Shown piece by piece: positions 20,490 to 29,562 of a DNA stretch of 64,000 nt; within the stretch, counting starts at the first letter, position 1, and each line of letters begins with the position of its first letter. The stretch is from Ramlibacter algicola (lineage in GTDB: Bacteria > Pseudomonadota > Gammaproteobacteria > Burkholderiales > Burkholderiaceae_C). The position numbers and the translations under genes were made by a program. The notes under the pieces are model-generated. The model did no database searches. It had not been told where the DNA came from and saw only the letters and a program-made list of their open reading frames with translations. The DNA is taken from assembly GCF_016641735.1 (NCBI RefSeq), contig NZ_JAEDAO010000001.1, positions 2,790,001 through 2,854,000 of the forward strand, in the 5' to 3' direction.

Positions 20490-20498
20490 TGCTAGAAT
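20490..20498 (+). promoter_or_regulatory. Candidate promoter for tRNA-Leu
   Basis: TGCTAGAAT is an extended -10 element 18 bases before the mature tRNA 5' end. A TTGTTC at 20473-20478 is too close (14 bases) for a good -35. The element lies between the divergent rnr start codon and the tRNA gene. Confidence 0.55.
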
Positions 20499-20516
20499 CC
20501 TTCTCTTTCCTGAAGC

Positions 20517-20601
<85 letters not shown>

Positions 20602-20611
20602 AACGAATGAT

Positions 20612-20632
20612 AAGGCCGGCACCGCCGGCCTT
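20612..20632 (+). terminator. First hairpin after tRNA-Leu
   Basis: A 9-bp GC-rich stem (AAGGCCGGC ... GCCGGCCTT) with a 3-base loop, followed by TGTTCTT. It lies 10 bases after the tRNA and could act in both directions, also stopping rimO transcripts from the minus strand. Confidence 0.6.
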
Positions 20633-20639
20633 GTTCTTG

Positions 20640-20670
20640 AAAGCCGGCCACAAGCCGGCTTTTCTTTTTT
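20640..20670 (+). terminator. Intrinsic terminator after tRNA-Leu
   Basis: A stem AAGCCGGC/GCCGGCTT around a short CACAA-type loop is followed by TTTTCTTTTTT, a strong U-tract on the plus strand. It is the most convincing intrinsic terminator in the window and separates the tRNA from the convergent rimO gene. Confidence 0.85.
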
Positions 20671-20680
20671 CCGTGTCGCC

Positions 20681-22060
20681 TCAGACCGGCATCCCGACCA
20701 GGTCGTGGCCTTCGGTGGCGACGATGCGGGCCTTGGTGAACTCGCCGACCTTCAGCTGCTTGCTGAGTTTTTCCGGCGGCAGCAGGCGCACGGTGCCGTC
20801 GATCTCCGGCGCGTCCGCGTAGCTGCGCCCCACCCCGCCCTTGCGGCCGAGGCCCGGCGCCGAATCCACCAGCACCTGCATGGTCGCGCCGACACGGCGC
20901 CGCAGCCGCTGCGCCGACACCTGCTCGGCCACTTCCATGAAGCGCGCGCGGCGTTCCTCGCGCACTTCGGTCGGCAGCATCCCCGGCAACTCGTTGGCGG
21001 CCGCGCCTTCGACCGGGCTGTAAGCGAAGCAGCCCGCGCGATCGATCTGCGCCTCGCGCACGAAGTCCAGCAGGTGCTGGAACTCCTCCTCGGTCTCGCC
21101 GGGGAAGCCCGCGATGAAGGTGCTGCGCACGATCAGTTCCGGGCAGGCCTCGCGCCACGCATGCAGGCGTTCGAGGTTGCGCTCGCCGCTCGCGGGCCGC
21201 TTCATCCGGCGCAGCACGTCGGGGTGGCTGTGCTGGAACGGCACGTCCAGGTACGGCAGCACCAGGCCTTCGGCCATCAGCGGCAGCACCTCGTCGACGT
21301 GCGGGTACGGATAGACGTAGTGCAGGCGCACCCACGCGCCGTGCGGCTGCGCCAGTTCGCCCAGCGCGCGCACCAGGTCCAGCATGCGCGTCTTCACCGG
21401 CCGGCCGTCGAAGAAGCCGGTGCGGTACTTCACGTCGACGCCGTAGGCCGACGTGTCCTGGCTCACGACCAGCAGTTCCTTCACGCCCGATTCGAACAGG
21501 GCGCGCGCTTCCTTCAGCACGTCGCCCACCGGCCGGCTCACGAGGTCGCCGCGCATCGACGGGATGATGCAGAAGGTGCAGCGGTGGTTGCAGCCCTCGC
21601 TGATCTTCAGGTACGCGTAGTGCCTGGGCGTGAGCTTGATGCCGGCGGCCGGCACCAGGTCCACGAACGGGTCGTGCGGCTTGGGCAGGTGCGCATGCAC
21701 CGCGTCCATCACTTCCTGCGTCGCGTGCGGGCCGGTGACGGCCAGCACCGACGGGTGCACCTCGCGCACCATGTTGTCGGTGGTTTCGCCCGCGCGCGCG
21801 CCCAGGCAGCCGGTGACGATCACCTTGCCGTTCTCGGCCAGCGCCTCGCCGATGGTGTCCAGGCTTTCCTTGACCGCATCGTCGATGAAGCCGCAGGTGT
21901 TGACGATCACCAGGTCCGCGCCCTGGAAGGTCTTGGACGTGGCGTAGCCCTCCGCGGACAGCTGCGTGAGGATCAATTCGGAATCGGTCAGCGCCTTCGG
22001 GCAGCCCAGGCTAACGAAGCCGACCTTCGGTGCCGCCGCGGCGGCCGTGTTCTCGCTCAT
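20681..22060 (-). CDS. rimO: Ribosomal protein S12 methylthiotransferase RimO
   Basis: 459 residues. RimO is a radical-SAM enzyme that adds a methylthio group to Asp88 of ribosomal protein S12. The N-terminal MTTase domain carries three cysteines for the auxiliary cluster ([26 protein letters not shown]). The radical SAM motif CNHRCTFC is at about residue 156, and a TRAM domain ends the protein. The [12 protein letters not shown] motif separates it from the tRNA enzyme MiaB. Downstream of phaR on the same strand, but a terminator hairpin lies between. Confidence 0.96.
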   Translation of the reverse strand: MSENTAAAAAPKVGFVSLGCPKALTDSELILTQLSAEGYATSKTFQGADLVIVNTCGFIDDAVKESLDTIGEALAENGKVIVTGCLGARAGETTDNMVREVHPSVLAVTGPHATQEVMDAVHAHLPKPHDPFVDLVPAAGIKLTPRHYAYLKISEGCNHRCTFCIIPSMRGDLVSRPVGDVLKEARALFESGVKELLVVSQDTSAYGVDVKYRTGFFDGRPVKTRMLDLVRALGELAQPHGAWVRLHYVYPYPHVDEVLPLMAEGLVLPYLDVPFQHSHPDVLRRMKRPASGERNLERLHAWREACPELIVRSTFIAGFPGETEEEFQHLLDFVREAQIDRAGCFAYSPVEGAAANELPGMLPTEVREERRARFMEVAEQVSAQRLRRRVGATMQVLVDSAPGLGRKGGVGRSYADAPEIDGTVRLLPPEKLSKQLKVGEFTKARIVATEGHDLVGMPV

Positions 22061-22082
22061 GTGGTCTCGATTGTCCCAAATG

Positions 22083-22110
22083 CGAAAGGCCGGGGTTCGC
22101 CCGGCCTTCG
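22083..22110 (-). terminator. Hairpin after phaR
   Basis: On the minus strand a 9-bp stem (AAGGCCGGG ... CCCGGCCTT, with a short loop) lies between the phaR stop and the rimO start. The U-run after it is short. It probably ends most phaR transcripts or sets the phaR/rimO ratio. Confidence 0.6.
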
Positions 22111-22127
22111 CGTTCCGTGGCGCAGGC

Positions 22128-22649
22128 TCAGCGCTTGATGCCGAAGGCGGCCTGCATCTGTTCCTGCATCTTGTCGAACATGGTCTTGGACTGCTCGACG
22201 TAGCTGCCCATGAAGGTCTGCATCATGGGGTTCTGCATGTTCATGAACTGCGCCCACATCTCGGGCGTCAGCGTCTTGGACTGCTCGGCCAGCTTGGCCT
22301 GGATCTCGGTGAACGCCTGCACGTTCTTCTCGATGTAACTGCCCATGAAGGCCTGCGCCGCATGCCCGTAGAACCGGATGATGTTGGCCAGCGCGGCCTC
22401 GGTGAACATCGGCGCGCCGCCCGCCTCTTCCTCCAGGATGATCTGCAGCAGGATGCTGCGCGTGAGGTCCTGGTTGGTCTTGGCGTCGCGAACCACGAAG
22501 GATTCGGTGTCCAGCACCAGCTGCTTCACCTCGGCCAGCGTGATGTAGCTGGACGTGTCGGTGTCGTAGAGCCGCCGGTTCGGGTACTTCTTGATCACCC
22601 GCTGCGCCGGTGGCTGCTGCGACGCGGCACTGGCCTTCTTGCTTTGCAC
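22128..22649 (-). CDS. phaR: Polyhydroxyalkanoate synthesis repressor PhaR
   Basis: 173 residues. PhaR binds both DNA and PHA granules; it represses phasin (phaP) and its own gene until polymer is made. The N-terminal PHA/PHB accumulation regulator domain starts [14 protein letters not shown] and contains [12 protein letters not shown]. The later part has two repeats of an [12 protein letters not shown] / [11 protein letters not shown] type amphipathic helix, thought to bind PHA. The start is GTG at 22649, with GGAGGAG 6 bases upstream; no ATG is in frame nearby. A 3-hydroxybutyrate dehydrogenase gene lies 3.4 kb away. Confidence 0.94.
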   Translation of the reverse strand: MQSKKASAASQQPPAQRVIKKYPNRRLYDTDTSSYITLAEVKQLVLDTESFVVRDAKTNQDLTRSILLQIILEEEAGGAPMFTEAALANIIRFYGHAAQAFMGSYIEKNVQAFTEIQAKLAEQSKTLTPEMWAQFMNMQNPMMQTFMGSYVEQSKTMFDKMQEQMQAAFGIKR

Positions 22650-22666
22650 TGGCGACTCCTCCGGCG

Positions 22667-22692
22667 CGCGTCACCTCCGGGTGGGTGACGCG
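22667..22692 (-). promoter_or_regulatory. Perfect inverted repeat in the phaR leader
   Basis: CGCGTCACC and GGTGACGCG form a perfect 9-bp inverted repeat with an 8-base loop, 18 bases upstream of the phaR GTG and just before its Shine-Dalgarno (22656-22662). It lies downstream of a candidate -10 (TAGAAT, 22702-22707, minus strand), so it could be an operator for autorepression or an RNA hairpin. It does not match the CTGCnnnGCAG sites reported for PhaR elsewhere. Confidence 0.45.
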
Positions 22693-22701
22693 GTGCAGCA
22701 G

Positions 22702-22707
22702 ATTCTA
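22702..22707 (-). promoter_or_regulatory. Candidate -10 element for phaR
   Basis: TAGAAT on the minus strand, about 53 bases upstream of the phaR start. No strong -35 is visible, so this is a tentative call. Confidence 0.35.
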
Positions 22708-22778
22708 GGAACGCCCCGGAATGGCGCGCCACAGGTTTACCCTACGGTGTGCGCCATGCGGCGTGCAAACAAAGAAAT

Positions 22779-22855
22779 TGGTAGGCGCGATTGGACTCGA
22801 ACCAACGACCCCCACCATGTCAAGGTGGTGCTCTAACCAGCTGAGCTACGCGCCT
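22779..22855 (-). tRNA. tRNA-Val (anticodon GAC)
   Basis: 77 bases with encoded CCA. Acceptor arms AGGCGCG and CGCGCCT pair. D arm GCTC/GAGC, anticodon stem CCACC/GGTGG with loop TTGACAT giving anticodon GAC, and T arm with TTCGAGT are all present. It reads GUC and GUU valine codons. It sits 44 bases after the relA stop codon and has its own promoter. Confidence 0.97.
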
Positions 22856-22872
22856 GGGTGTTGAAGCGCACG

Positions 22873-22881
22873 ATTGTAGCA
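22873..22881 (-). promoter_or_regulatory. Candidate promoter for tRNA-Val
   Basis: TGCTACAAT on the minus strand is an extended -10 element, 17 bases before the tRNA 5' end and inside the relA-tRNA gap. No clear -35. Confidence 0.5.
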
Positions 22882-22899
22882 GAGCGCGCGAACGACTTC

Positions 22900-25101
22900 T
22901 CAGCGCCGGCGTGCGGTGCGCACGCCTTGCACGGCGCGCACCAGGCCCAGCACGTGCGCCAGCCGCGCCGAATCGGCCACTTCCACCGTGAACGTCATCC
23001 ACGCCGTGCCGCGCACCGACTGCGTCTGGACGCCGATCACGTTCATCTTCTCCTTGGCGAACACCTCGGAGATGTCGCGCAGCAGGCCCTGCCGGTCGTT
23101 CGCCTCCACGGCGACGTCCACCGGATACACCGCGCCGTCGCCGCCACCCGGACGGCCCCACTCGACCTCGATCACGCGCTGCGGATCGCGGCTGGCGATC
23201 TCGCGGAAGTTGCTGCAGTCGGTGCGGTGGATGCTCACGCCCTTGCCGCGCGTGACGAAACCCGCGATCGCGTCGGGCGGCGCCGGCTTGCAGCAGCGGG
23301 CCAGCTGCGTCAGCAGCGAATCGACGCCCACCACCAGCACGCCGCCCTTGGGCGAGCGCTCGGGCGCGCGCGTGGCCTTCTTCAGCAGCACCTCGTCCGG
23401 CTCGGGCAACGCCGGCGGCGGTTTCAGCAGCACCTCGATGTTGCGCAGCGAGTACTCGTCCTTGCCGACCGCGAAGAACAGGTCTTCGGGCGTGCGGAAG
23501 CCCAGCTGCGCTGCGAGCTCGGCCTGCTTGGTCGCGGTGCGGCCTTCGCGCTGCAGCACCTTCTCGACCGCGTCGCGGCCGCGCTGCACGGTGCCGTGGC
23601 GCACCTGCTCGTTGAACCACGCGCGCACTTTCGCGCGCGCCCGGTGGCTGGCGAGGAAGCCGAGGTCCGGGTTGAGCCAGTCGCGTGACGGCCCGCCTTC
23701 CCTGGTCGCGACGATCTCGACGGTCTGGCCGTTCTGCAGCGGCGTGTTCAGCGGCACCATCGCGCCGTCGACCTTGGCGCCGCGGCAGCGGTGGCCCAGG
23801 CTGGTGTGCACGCTGTACGCGAAGTCCACCGGCGTGGCGCCCTGGGGCAGTTCGACGATCGAGGCCTGCGGCGTCAGCACGTAGATGCGGTCCTCGAACA
23901 GGCCCTGCGACGAGCCCGCGAGGTCGCGCTCCCACGCGAGCAGTTGCCGCAGCACGGCGATCTTGGTGTCGTACTCGCTGGCGGCCGCGACGCCCGCATA
24001 GCCCTTGGCGCCGGCTTCCTTGTACGCCCAGTGCGCGGCGACGCCGTGCTCGGCGTGGTCGTGCATCGCCTGGGTGCGGATCTGAATCTCGATCGGCCGC
24101 TGCGCCGCGTCGCGCACCACCGTGTGCAGCGACTGGTACCCGTTCGGCTTGGGCCGCGCGATGTAGTCGTCGAACTCCGAAGCGATCGGCTCGTACTGCT
24201 GGTGCACCCAGCCGAGCGCGGCGTAGCAGTCGCGCACCTCGGGCACGATGACGCGCAGCGCCCGCACGTCGAACACGTTTCTGAACTCGAGGCCCTTGCC
24301 GCGCATCTTCTTGACGATGCTGTAGATGTGCTTCGGGCGGCCCTGCACTTCGGCCCGGATGCCCTGCCCCGCCAGCTCGGCCTGCAACCGCGCGCGCAGG
24401 CGGCCGACGTCGGCCTCGCGCTCGGTGCGCTTCTCGTCCAGCAGCCGCGCCACGTCCTTGTACGTGTCCGGCTCCAGGTAGCGGAACGCGAGGTCCTCCA
24501 TCTCCCACTTCAGCTGCCAGATGCCCAGCCGGTTGGCGAGCGGCGCGAACACCTGCAGCGTCTCGCGCGACACCTCGTCTGGCGGGCGCGTCTTGTGCGC
24601 GGCGTGCCAGCGCAGCGTCTGCAGGCGCGAGGCCAGCCGCAGCAGCACCACGCGCAGGTCGCGCGAGAACGCCAGCAGCATCTTGCGCACGTTTTCGGTC
24701 TGCACCAGCGCGTTGTCGGGCGTCGTGGCGCCATCGGCGGCGCGCGCCTGCCGTTGCACGCGCACGAGATGGTTGGTCTCGATGGCCAGCGCCGCGTAGC
24801 TGTCGCCGAAGGCCTTGGCGATCACCTCCTGCGGCTTGTTCAGGTGCGCGCACGCGTACACGAGGTAGCTGGCGGCCTGCATGGCCTCCGAGCCGCCCAT
24901 GGACTTCAGGATGCCGGCGACGGCGTCCGCGTGCGCCAGCGTGTTCTCGCCGGTCTCCAGCAACTCGCCGGCGATCAAGGGCTCGGCGAAGGCGCGCGCG
25001 CGGTCGAGCGCATGCGCCTGCTGGGGCAAGGACTGCTCCGCCGCGGTGATCAGTTCCGGGACGGCGGCGGCCTCGCGCGGGACGACCGCAAGATGCTTCA
25101 T
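22900..25101 (-). CDS. relA: (p)ppGpp synthetase RelA
   Basis: 733 residues. RelA makes (p)ppGpp on stalled ribosomes during amino-acid starvation. The N-terminal HD hydrolase domain is degenerate: the HD pair expected near YACAHLNKP is replaced by CA, so hydrolysis is unlikely and this is the monofunctional RelA type, not SpoT. The synthetase domain includes RPKHIYSIVKKM, ASEFDDYIARPKPNGYQSLH; the EFDD form is typical of RelA. A TGS domain (about 395-460) and a C-terminal ACT domain follow. The ATG at 25101 overlaps the hydrolase gene stop by 4 bases. Confidence 0.95.
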   Translation of the reverse strand: MKHLAVVPREAAAVPELITAAEQSLPQQAHALDRARAFAEPLIAGELLETGENTLAHADAVAGILKSMGGSEAMQAASYLVYACAHLNKPQEVIAKAFGDSYAALAIETNHLVRVQRQARAADGATTPDNALVQTENVRKMLLAFSRDLRVVLLRLASRLQTLRWHAAHKTRPPDEVSRETLQVFAPLANRLGIWQLKWEMEDLAFRYLEPDTYKDVARLLDEKRTEREADVGRLRARLQAELAGQGIRAEVQGRPKHIYSIVKKMRGKGLEFRNVFDVRALRVIVPEVRDCYAALGWVHQQYEPIASEFDDYIARPKPNGYQSLHTVVRDAAQRPIEIQIRTQAMHDHAEHGVAAHWAYKEAGAKGYAGVAAASEYDTKIAVLRQLLAWERDLAGSSQGLFEDRIYVLTPQASIVELPQGATPVDFAYSVHTSLGHRCRGAKVDGAMVPLNTPLQNGQTVEIVATREGGPSRDWLNPDLGFLASHRARAKVRAWFNEQVRHGTVQRGRDAVEKVLQREGRTATKQAELAAQLGFRTPEDLFFAVGKDEYSLRNIEVLLKPPPALPEPDEVLLKKATRAPERSPKGGVLVVGVDSLLTQLARCCKPAPPDAIAGFVTRGKGVSIHRTDCSNFREIASRDPQRVIEVEWGRPGGGDGAVYPVDVAVEANDRQGLLRDISEVFAKEKMNVIGVQTQSVRGTAWMTFTVEVADSARLAHVLGLVRAVQGVRTARRR

Positions 25102-26000
25102 GGTGCCAGCAGGAACGTGGCGGTCGCGTCCACCTGGTCGGGCGCGACGAGCGTGGGCGCATGCCCCACGCCCATGAATTCGATCAGCGTCGCGCGCGGG
25201 CCGCGGCCCGTCATCTCGAGCGCGGTGTCGCGCGACAGCAGGTCCGAGTGCGCGCCGCGCAGCAGCAGCGTGCGCGCGGTCACGGCGTCGTAGAGCGCCC
25301 AGACCGCCGCCTGGCCCTGCTCCGCCGCTTCCTTCGTCAGCGCGCGCAGCGGCACGGCGATGGCCGGGTCGTAGTGCAGCGTCAGGCCGCCCTCGGGATG
25401 CGGCTTGACCATCGGTCCGGACAACGCGAGCCACTGCTCGGGCGTGTGCGGCCCGAAGCTCGTCGAGATCTGCCACATCGCATCGGCGGCCTGCTGCACC
25501 GTCTCGAACCGGCCGGTCTTGCCGAGGTACTCGCCGATCCGCTGGATGGCCTGCCACTGGATCGTCGGCCCGACGTCATTGAGCACGAGCCGGCGCACCG
25601 GTGCGGGCAACGGAAGCCCCGGCGTGCCCGCGACGCCGAGGCCGACCAGCCCGCCCATGCTGGTGCCGAGCCAGGACAGGTCCGTCACGGGCGCCTCCTG
25701 GTGCAGCTGTCCGAGCATGGCCAGCATGTCGCCGACGTACGTCGGCACGGCGTAACCCTGCGGATCGCGCAGCCAGTCGCTGCGCCCGCGGCCCACGACG
25801 TCCGGGCAGACGACGCGCACCGCATCGCCCGCCCGCTGGACCATGGCCTGCGCGACCACGTCGAAATCACGCCCCTGGCGCGACAGCCCGTGCACGCACA
25901 CGACGACGTGGCCCGCCCGCGGGTTGCCCCACGACCAGTACGCCATGCGGTGGCCGCCGGCTGCGTCGGGGCACGGTACGTAGTTCAGCGTAGGGGCCAT
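25098..26000 (-). CDS. Alpha/beta hydrolase
   Basis: 300 residues. The alpha/beta-hydrolase fold is clear: the oxyanion region HGLSRQGRDF, the nucleophile elbow GTSMGG (serine at about residue 125), and a late histidine in GVGHAPTL. An aspartate in RGAHSDLLS fits the acid. Substrate unknown. The start ATG at 26000 is preferred over an upstream in-frame codon at 26048, which would extend into the divergent promoter. It overlaps relA by 4 bases, so the two are probably one transcript. Confidence 0.85.
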   Translation of the reverse strand: MAPTLNYVPCPDAAGGHRMAYWSWGNPRAGHVVVCVHGLSRQGRDFDVVAQAMVQRAGDAVRVVCPDVVGRGRSDWLRDPQGYAVPTYVGDMLAMLGQLHQEAPVTDLSWLGTSMGGLVGLGVAGTPGLPLPAPVRRLVLNDVGPTIQWQAIQRIGEYLGKTGRFETVQQAADAMWQISTSFGPHTPEQWLALSGPMVKPHPEGGLTLHYDPAIAVPLRALTKEAAEQGQAAVWALYDAVTARTLLLRGAHSDLLSRDTALEMTGRGPRATLIEFMGVGHAPTLVAPDQVDATATFLLAP

Positions 26001-26003
26001 GGT

Positions 26004-26028
26004 CGCGGAAAGATCGGATACTTCCGCG
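26004..26028. promoter_or_regulatory. Inverted repeat between the hydrolase and hbdH genes
   Basis: CGCGGAA and TTCCGCG form perfect 7-bp arms around an 11-base spacer in the 59-base divergent promoter region. It begins 4 bases from the hydrolase start codon and could be an operator for one or both genes. No matching regulator is identified. Confidence 0.35.
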
Positions 26029-26059
26029 GCATCGTACCAACCACCCACGGAGACTTCCC

Positions 26060-26830
<771 letters not shown>

Positions 26831-26834
26831 CGGT

Positions 26835-27632
26835 TCAAGTCCCGAGCATCAAGCCGCGTTCGTCCACCATGCCGAACGCGCCGTCGTCGGGCCGGTAGTC
26901 CCAGCGCTCGACGCGGCACTGGCGCCGCCCACCGGGCTGCGGCTTCCACTCCACGAAGTTCACCGAGTTGCAGGTGCCGTGCCGGATGCGGCTCGACACC
27001 GCGGTGCCCGCCTGCACCACCCACAGTGGCCGTGGCGCGGCCACCTCGGTCACGTACGGCAGGTGGATGTGGCCGCCCAGCACGAGGTCGGCGCCAGCGC
27101 GGGACCACGCCTCCAACGCCGCGTCGGCGCCGATCAGGCGGTCGTGTTCGTCCTCCTCCCGCAACACCGCCGCGGGCTGGTGGGTGACGACGATGCGCAG
27201 CTGGTTCGCGCGCGTGCCATGCAGCTGGTGCGCGACGCGCTCGACCTGCGCCGGCGACACCTCCCCGTTCTTGTGGCGGGCCGGGCGCGTCGTGTTGACG
27301 CCCACGACCAGGAAGCCGTCCATGTCCAGGCAGGACTCCAGCCGCGGGCCGAACGCGGCGAGGTAGCGCGCATACGGACGGAACGCCCGCTGCACGACGT
27401 CGAACAGCGGGATGTCGTGGTTGCCCGGCAGCGTGAGCGTGCGCGCGATCGCGAGCTCGCGGCAGAACGCGCGCGCCGCGTCGAACTCGTCGCGCCGTGC
27501 ACGCTGTGTCATGTCGCCGCTGTAGACCAGCAGGTCGGGCCGGCGGCGGTGCGCGAGTTCGAGCAGTGCGCGCACGACGTGCGGCTGCTCCGTGCCGAAG
27601 TGCGTGTCCGAGATGTGCAGCAGCAGCGCCAG
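26835..27632 (-). CDS. Metallophosphoesterase, apparent CTG start
   Basis: 265 residues if translation begins at the CTG at 27632. Calcineurin-like phosphoesterase; the metal ligands appear in order as HISDTHFG (D-x-H), YSGDMTQ, LPGNHD, VTHQP and LGGHIH. Substrate unknown (nucleotides, phospholipid heads or phosphoproteins in this family). The first ATG/GTG/TTG in frame is a GTG at 27575, which would remove the essential D-x-H motif. From the upstream in-frame stop (27681-27683) to 27575 there is no ATG, GTG or TTG, but CTG codons occur at 27632, 27626, 27623 and 27620, with GGAGG just upstream. It follows dagK-like by 10 bases and converges on hbdH. Confidence 0.85.
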   Translation of the reverse strand: MALLLHISDTHFGTEQPHVVRALLELAHRRRPDLLVYSGDMTQRARRDEFDAARAFCRELAIARTLTLPGNHDIPLFDVVQRAFRPYARYLAAFGPRLESCLDMDGFLVVGVNTTRPARHKNGEVSPAQVERVAHQLHGTRANQLRIVVTHQPAAVLREEDEHDRLIGADAALEAWSRAGADLVLGGHIHLPYVTEVAAPRPLWVVQAGTAVSSRIRHGTCNSVNFVEWKPQPGGRRQCRVERWDYRPDDGAFGMVDERGLMLGT

Positions 27633-27642
27633 ACCGCCTCCG

Positions 27643-28629
27643 TCACTCCACCGGCACGCGGTGGTCGGGCCGCGGCAGCATCAGCCGCAGCGGCCGGTCG
27701 GAGACGCGGAACTGCAGCGGCGGCGCCATCATCGTCACCTCGCCGTCGGTGGCCACCTTCACGCGGCGCGCGCGGCGCACTTGCACCGTGAGATTGCGGA
27801 AGGCCGCGCCGTCGATGCCATTCGCATCCCCGAGCCGGCCCAAAGCGCCGCGCAGGGCGAGCCAGAGCAGCTTCCAGCTGCCGATCGGGTGCGGCATCAG
27901 TGCCGCCAGCCGGCCTTCGCCGACGCGCGCCGCGATCGCCGGCTCCATGCCGATGCGTTCCAGCTGCAGGCGGTTGTTGCCGACGAACAGCGTGGGCGAC
28001 AGCACGCGCGTGGTCTGGCCATCGAGCTCGAGGTCGAGCGCCAGCTGGCGCCGCCACTTGAACACCGTGACGACACCTGACAGCATCGCCACCCAGCGGT
28101 GGCGCCCGAGCTGCTGCTTGAAGGTCTCGCGGTCCTCCAGCAGCTGCGGGTACAGGCCCAGGCTCGCGTTGACGAGGAACAGGCGGCCGTTGACCTCGCC
28201 GACCTGCACCGGCTGCTCGTCGGCGTGCAGCAGGGCGGTCGCGGCCTGCTCGAGATCCTGCGCGATGCCGTGGTCGCGGCCGAAGTAGTTGAACGTTCCC
28301 TGCGGCAGCACGCCGAACAGGCAGCCGTGGTGCCAGGCGGCCTGCGCGACGGAGTTGATGGTGCCGTCCCCGCCGGCGGCGACCAGCACGGTGCCGCGCT
28401 CGGCGCACTCGCGCGCCGCATGGTCCGCGGCGCGCGCAAGGTCCGCGGGCGTGGCGATCGCCACGAAGCGGAACGCGCGCCCGGCGCTGCCGAACACACG
28501 GGCCAGCGCGTCGCGCGTCGCGGTGGCGTCGTGCTCACCGGAGCCCGGGTTGATGACGACCACCAGTTCCGGCCCCGGCGCCGGCACGTCGCGCGGCCAA
28601 GGAAGGTCGTCGGAACGGGCAGCCCACAT
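27643..28629 (-). CDS. Diacylglycerol/sphingosine kinase-like protein
   Basis: 328 residues. The DAGK catalytic domain (about 20-150) has VVVINPGSGEHD and the nucleotide loop AAGGDGTINSVAQ, with GTFNYFGRD after it. The C-terminal YegS/DAGK fold completes the protein. Members phosphorylate lipids such as diacylglycerol; the substrate here is not known. Probably co-transcribed with the phosphoesterase downstream, which suggests a lipid or phosphate turnover pair. Confidence 0.87.
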   Translation of the reverse strand: MWAARSDDLPWPRDVPAPGPELVVVINPGSGEHDATATRDALARVFGSAGRAFRFVAIATPADLARAADHAARECAERGTVLVAAGGDGTINSVAQAAWHHGCLFGVLPQGTFNYFGRDHGIAQDLEQAATALLHADEQPVQVGEVNGRLFLVNASLGLYPQLLEDRETFKQQLGRHRWVAMLSGVVTVFKWRRQLALDLELDGQTTRVLSPTLFVGNNRLQLERIGMEPAIAARVGEGRLAALMPHPIGSWKLLWLALRGALGRLGDANGIDGAAFRNLTVQVRRARRVKVATDGEVTMMAPPLQFRVSDRPLRLMLPRPDHRVPVE

Positions 28630-28677
28630 GGCCGCCGAGTGTGGATGGCCCGTCGGCGCGCCTCCGTCGGACGGCGG

Positions 28678-29397
28678 CTAGCGAAGCTGTACGGAACCCG
28701 ACACGTTGACGACGACGTTGGCCTTGCCGGCCTCGACCGGCACCGGCGACGTGTCGAACGCCTCCGTGTCGCCCTTGGCGCGTGCCATCGCCATCATGGG
28801 GCGCACCGGGCCGTTGTCCTGCGCGTTGACCGACACCTCGCGCAGCGAGTAGCTGCTGAAGCCGAAGCTGCGCGCGAGCTCGCCCGCCTTCGCGCGGAAG
28901 GCGGCGATGGCCTGGCCCTGCGCTTCCTGCTCGGCCTTGTCGCGCGCCGGGCGGCTGAGGCGGAAGCCGCTGCCCACGACGTTGAGTGCGGTGAGGCGCC
29001 CGGCGGCTTCGCTCACGCGCGGGATGTCGGTGCCTTCGAGCACGACCGTGCCGGTGCCCACCCAGCCCGTGATGCGCTGGTCGCGGCTGTAGCGCGGCAG
29101 CACGGAGAAATTGCCCGTGCGCACGTCCAGCGCGCCGGCCTTCGCATCGCGCCGCGCCTGGGCCAGTGCGGCGTCGACGGCCGTCTTGAGCTCGGCCTGC
29201 ACCTTGGCGGGGTCCGTGCCCTCGCGCACGGCCTGCAGCGTGATCGCCAGCAGGTCTTGCGGCACCTCGACGGTGGCGGCCGAGCTCAGCTGGACGACGT
29301 TCTCCGGGTGCGGCATGGCGACCATCTGCGCGCGTGCGATGCTGGTGGAGCCGGCGAACACGACGGCGGCGAGGAGGAGCTTTCGGGTGGAATGCAT
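28678..29397 (-). CDS. SIMPL domain (DUF541) periplasmic protein
   Basis: 239 residues. Signal peptide with cleavage near SIARA-QMV (about residue 23). The SIMPL domain (VVQLSSAATVEVPQDLLAI through the C-terminus) has the typical repeated beta-alpha-beta pattern seen in E. coli YggE. YggE-type proteins are exported and linked to oxidative stress; function is not settled. I took the ATG at 29397 because it gives a complete signal peptide; an earlier in-frame codon lies inside the divergent promoter region. Confidence 0.85.
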   Translation of the reverse strand: MHSTRKLLLAAVVFAGSTSIARAQMVAMPHPENVVQLSSAATVEVPQDLLAITLQAVREGTDPAKVQAELKTAVDAALAQARRDAKAGALDVRTGNFSVLPRYSRDQRITGWVGTGTVVLEGTDIPRVSEAAGRLTALNVVGSGFRLSRPARDKAEQEAQGQAIAAFRAKAGELARSFGFSSYSLREVSVNAQDNGPVRPMMAMARAKGDTEAFDTSPVPVEAGKANVVVNVSGSVQLR

Positions 29398-29419
29398 GCT
29401 TGCTTTAACGCATTGAAAA

Positions 29420-29433
29420 GTGAACAGGTTCAC
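29420..29433. promoter_or_regulatory. Palindrome GTGAACAGGTTCAC upstream of the SIMPL gene
   Basis: A perfect 6-bp inverted repeat with a 2-base centre, 23 bases upstream of the SIMPL start and within the SIMPL/ompR divergent region. The size and symmetry fit a dimeric repressor operator; the regulator is not known. Confidence 0.4.
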
Positions 29434-29469
29434 GGTTCCCAGTGAATCGGACCCCGATGGGGCAACTTG

Positions 29470-29544
29470 TGTAACAGTGTGTCAGGCCACCCCGGGTTCC
29501 CCCGCACGTGCCTGCACATCACCCCCAGAATCGCCGCTGTTACA
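29470..29544. promoter_or_regulatory. Two inverted GTTACA sites before ompR
   Basis: TGTAACAG at 29470-29477 and CTGTTACA at 29537-29544 are exact inverted copies 59 bases apart. GTTACA is the core of the E. coli OmpR box, so these are candidate sites for autoregulation. The second lies 19 bases before the ompR start and may overlap its -10 region. Confidence 0.4.
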
Positions 29545-29562
29545 AATACGATTTGGAGCACC

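Noticed and set aside
22900..25101. Bifunctional SpoT reading of the RelA gene
   Set aside because: The HD residues of the hydrolase domain are replaced (YACAHL region) and the synthetase motif is the EFDD form, which fits monofunctional RelA.
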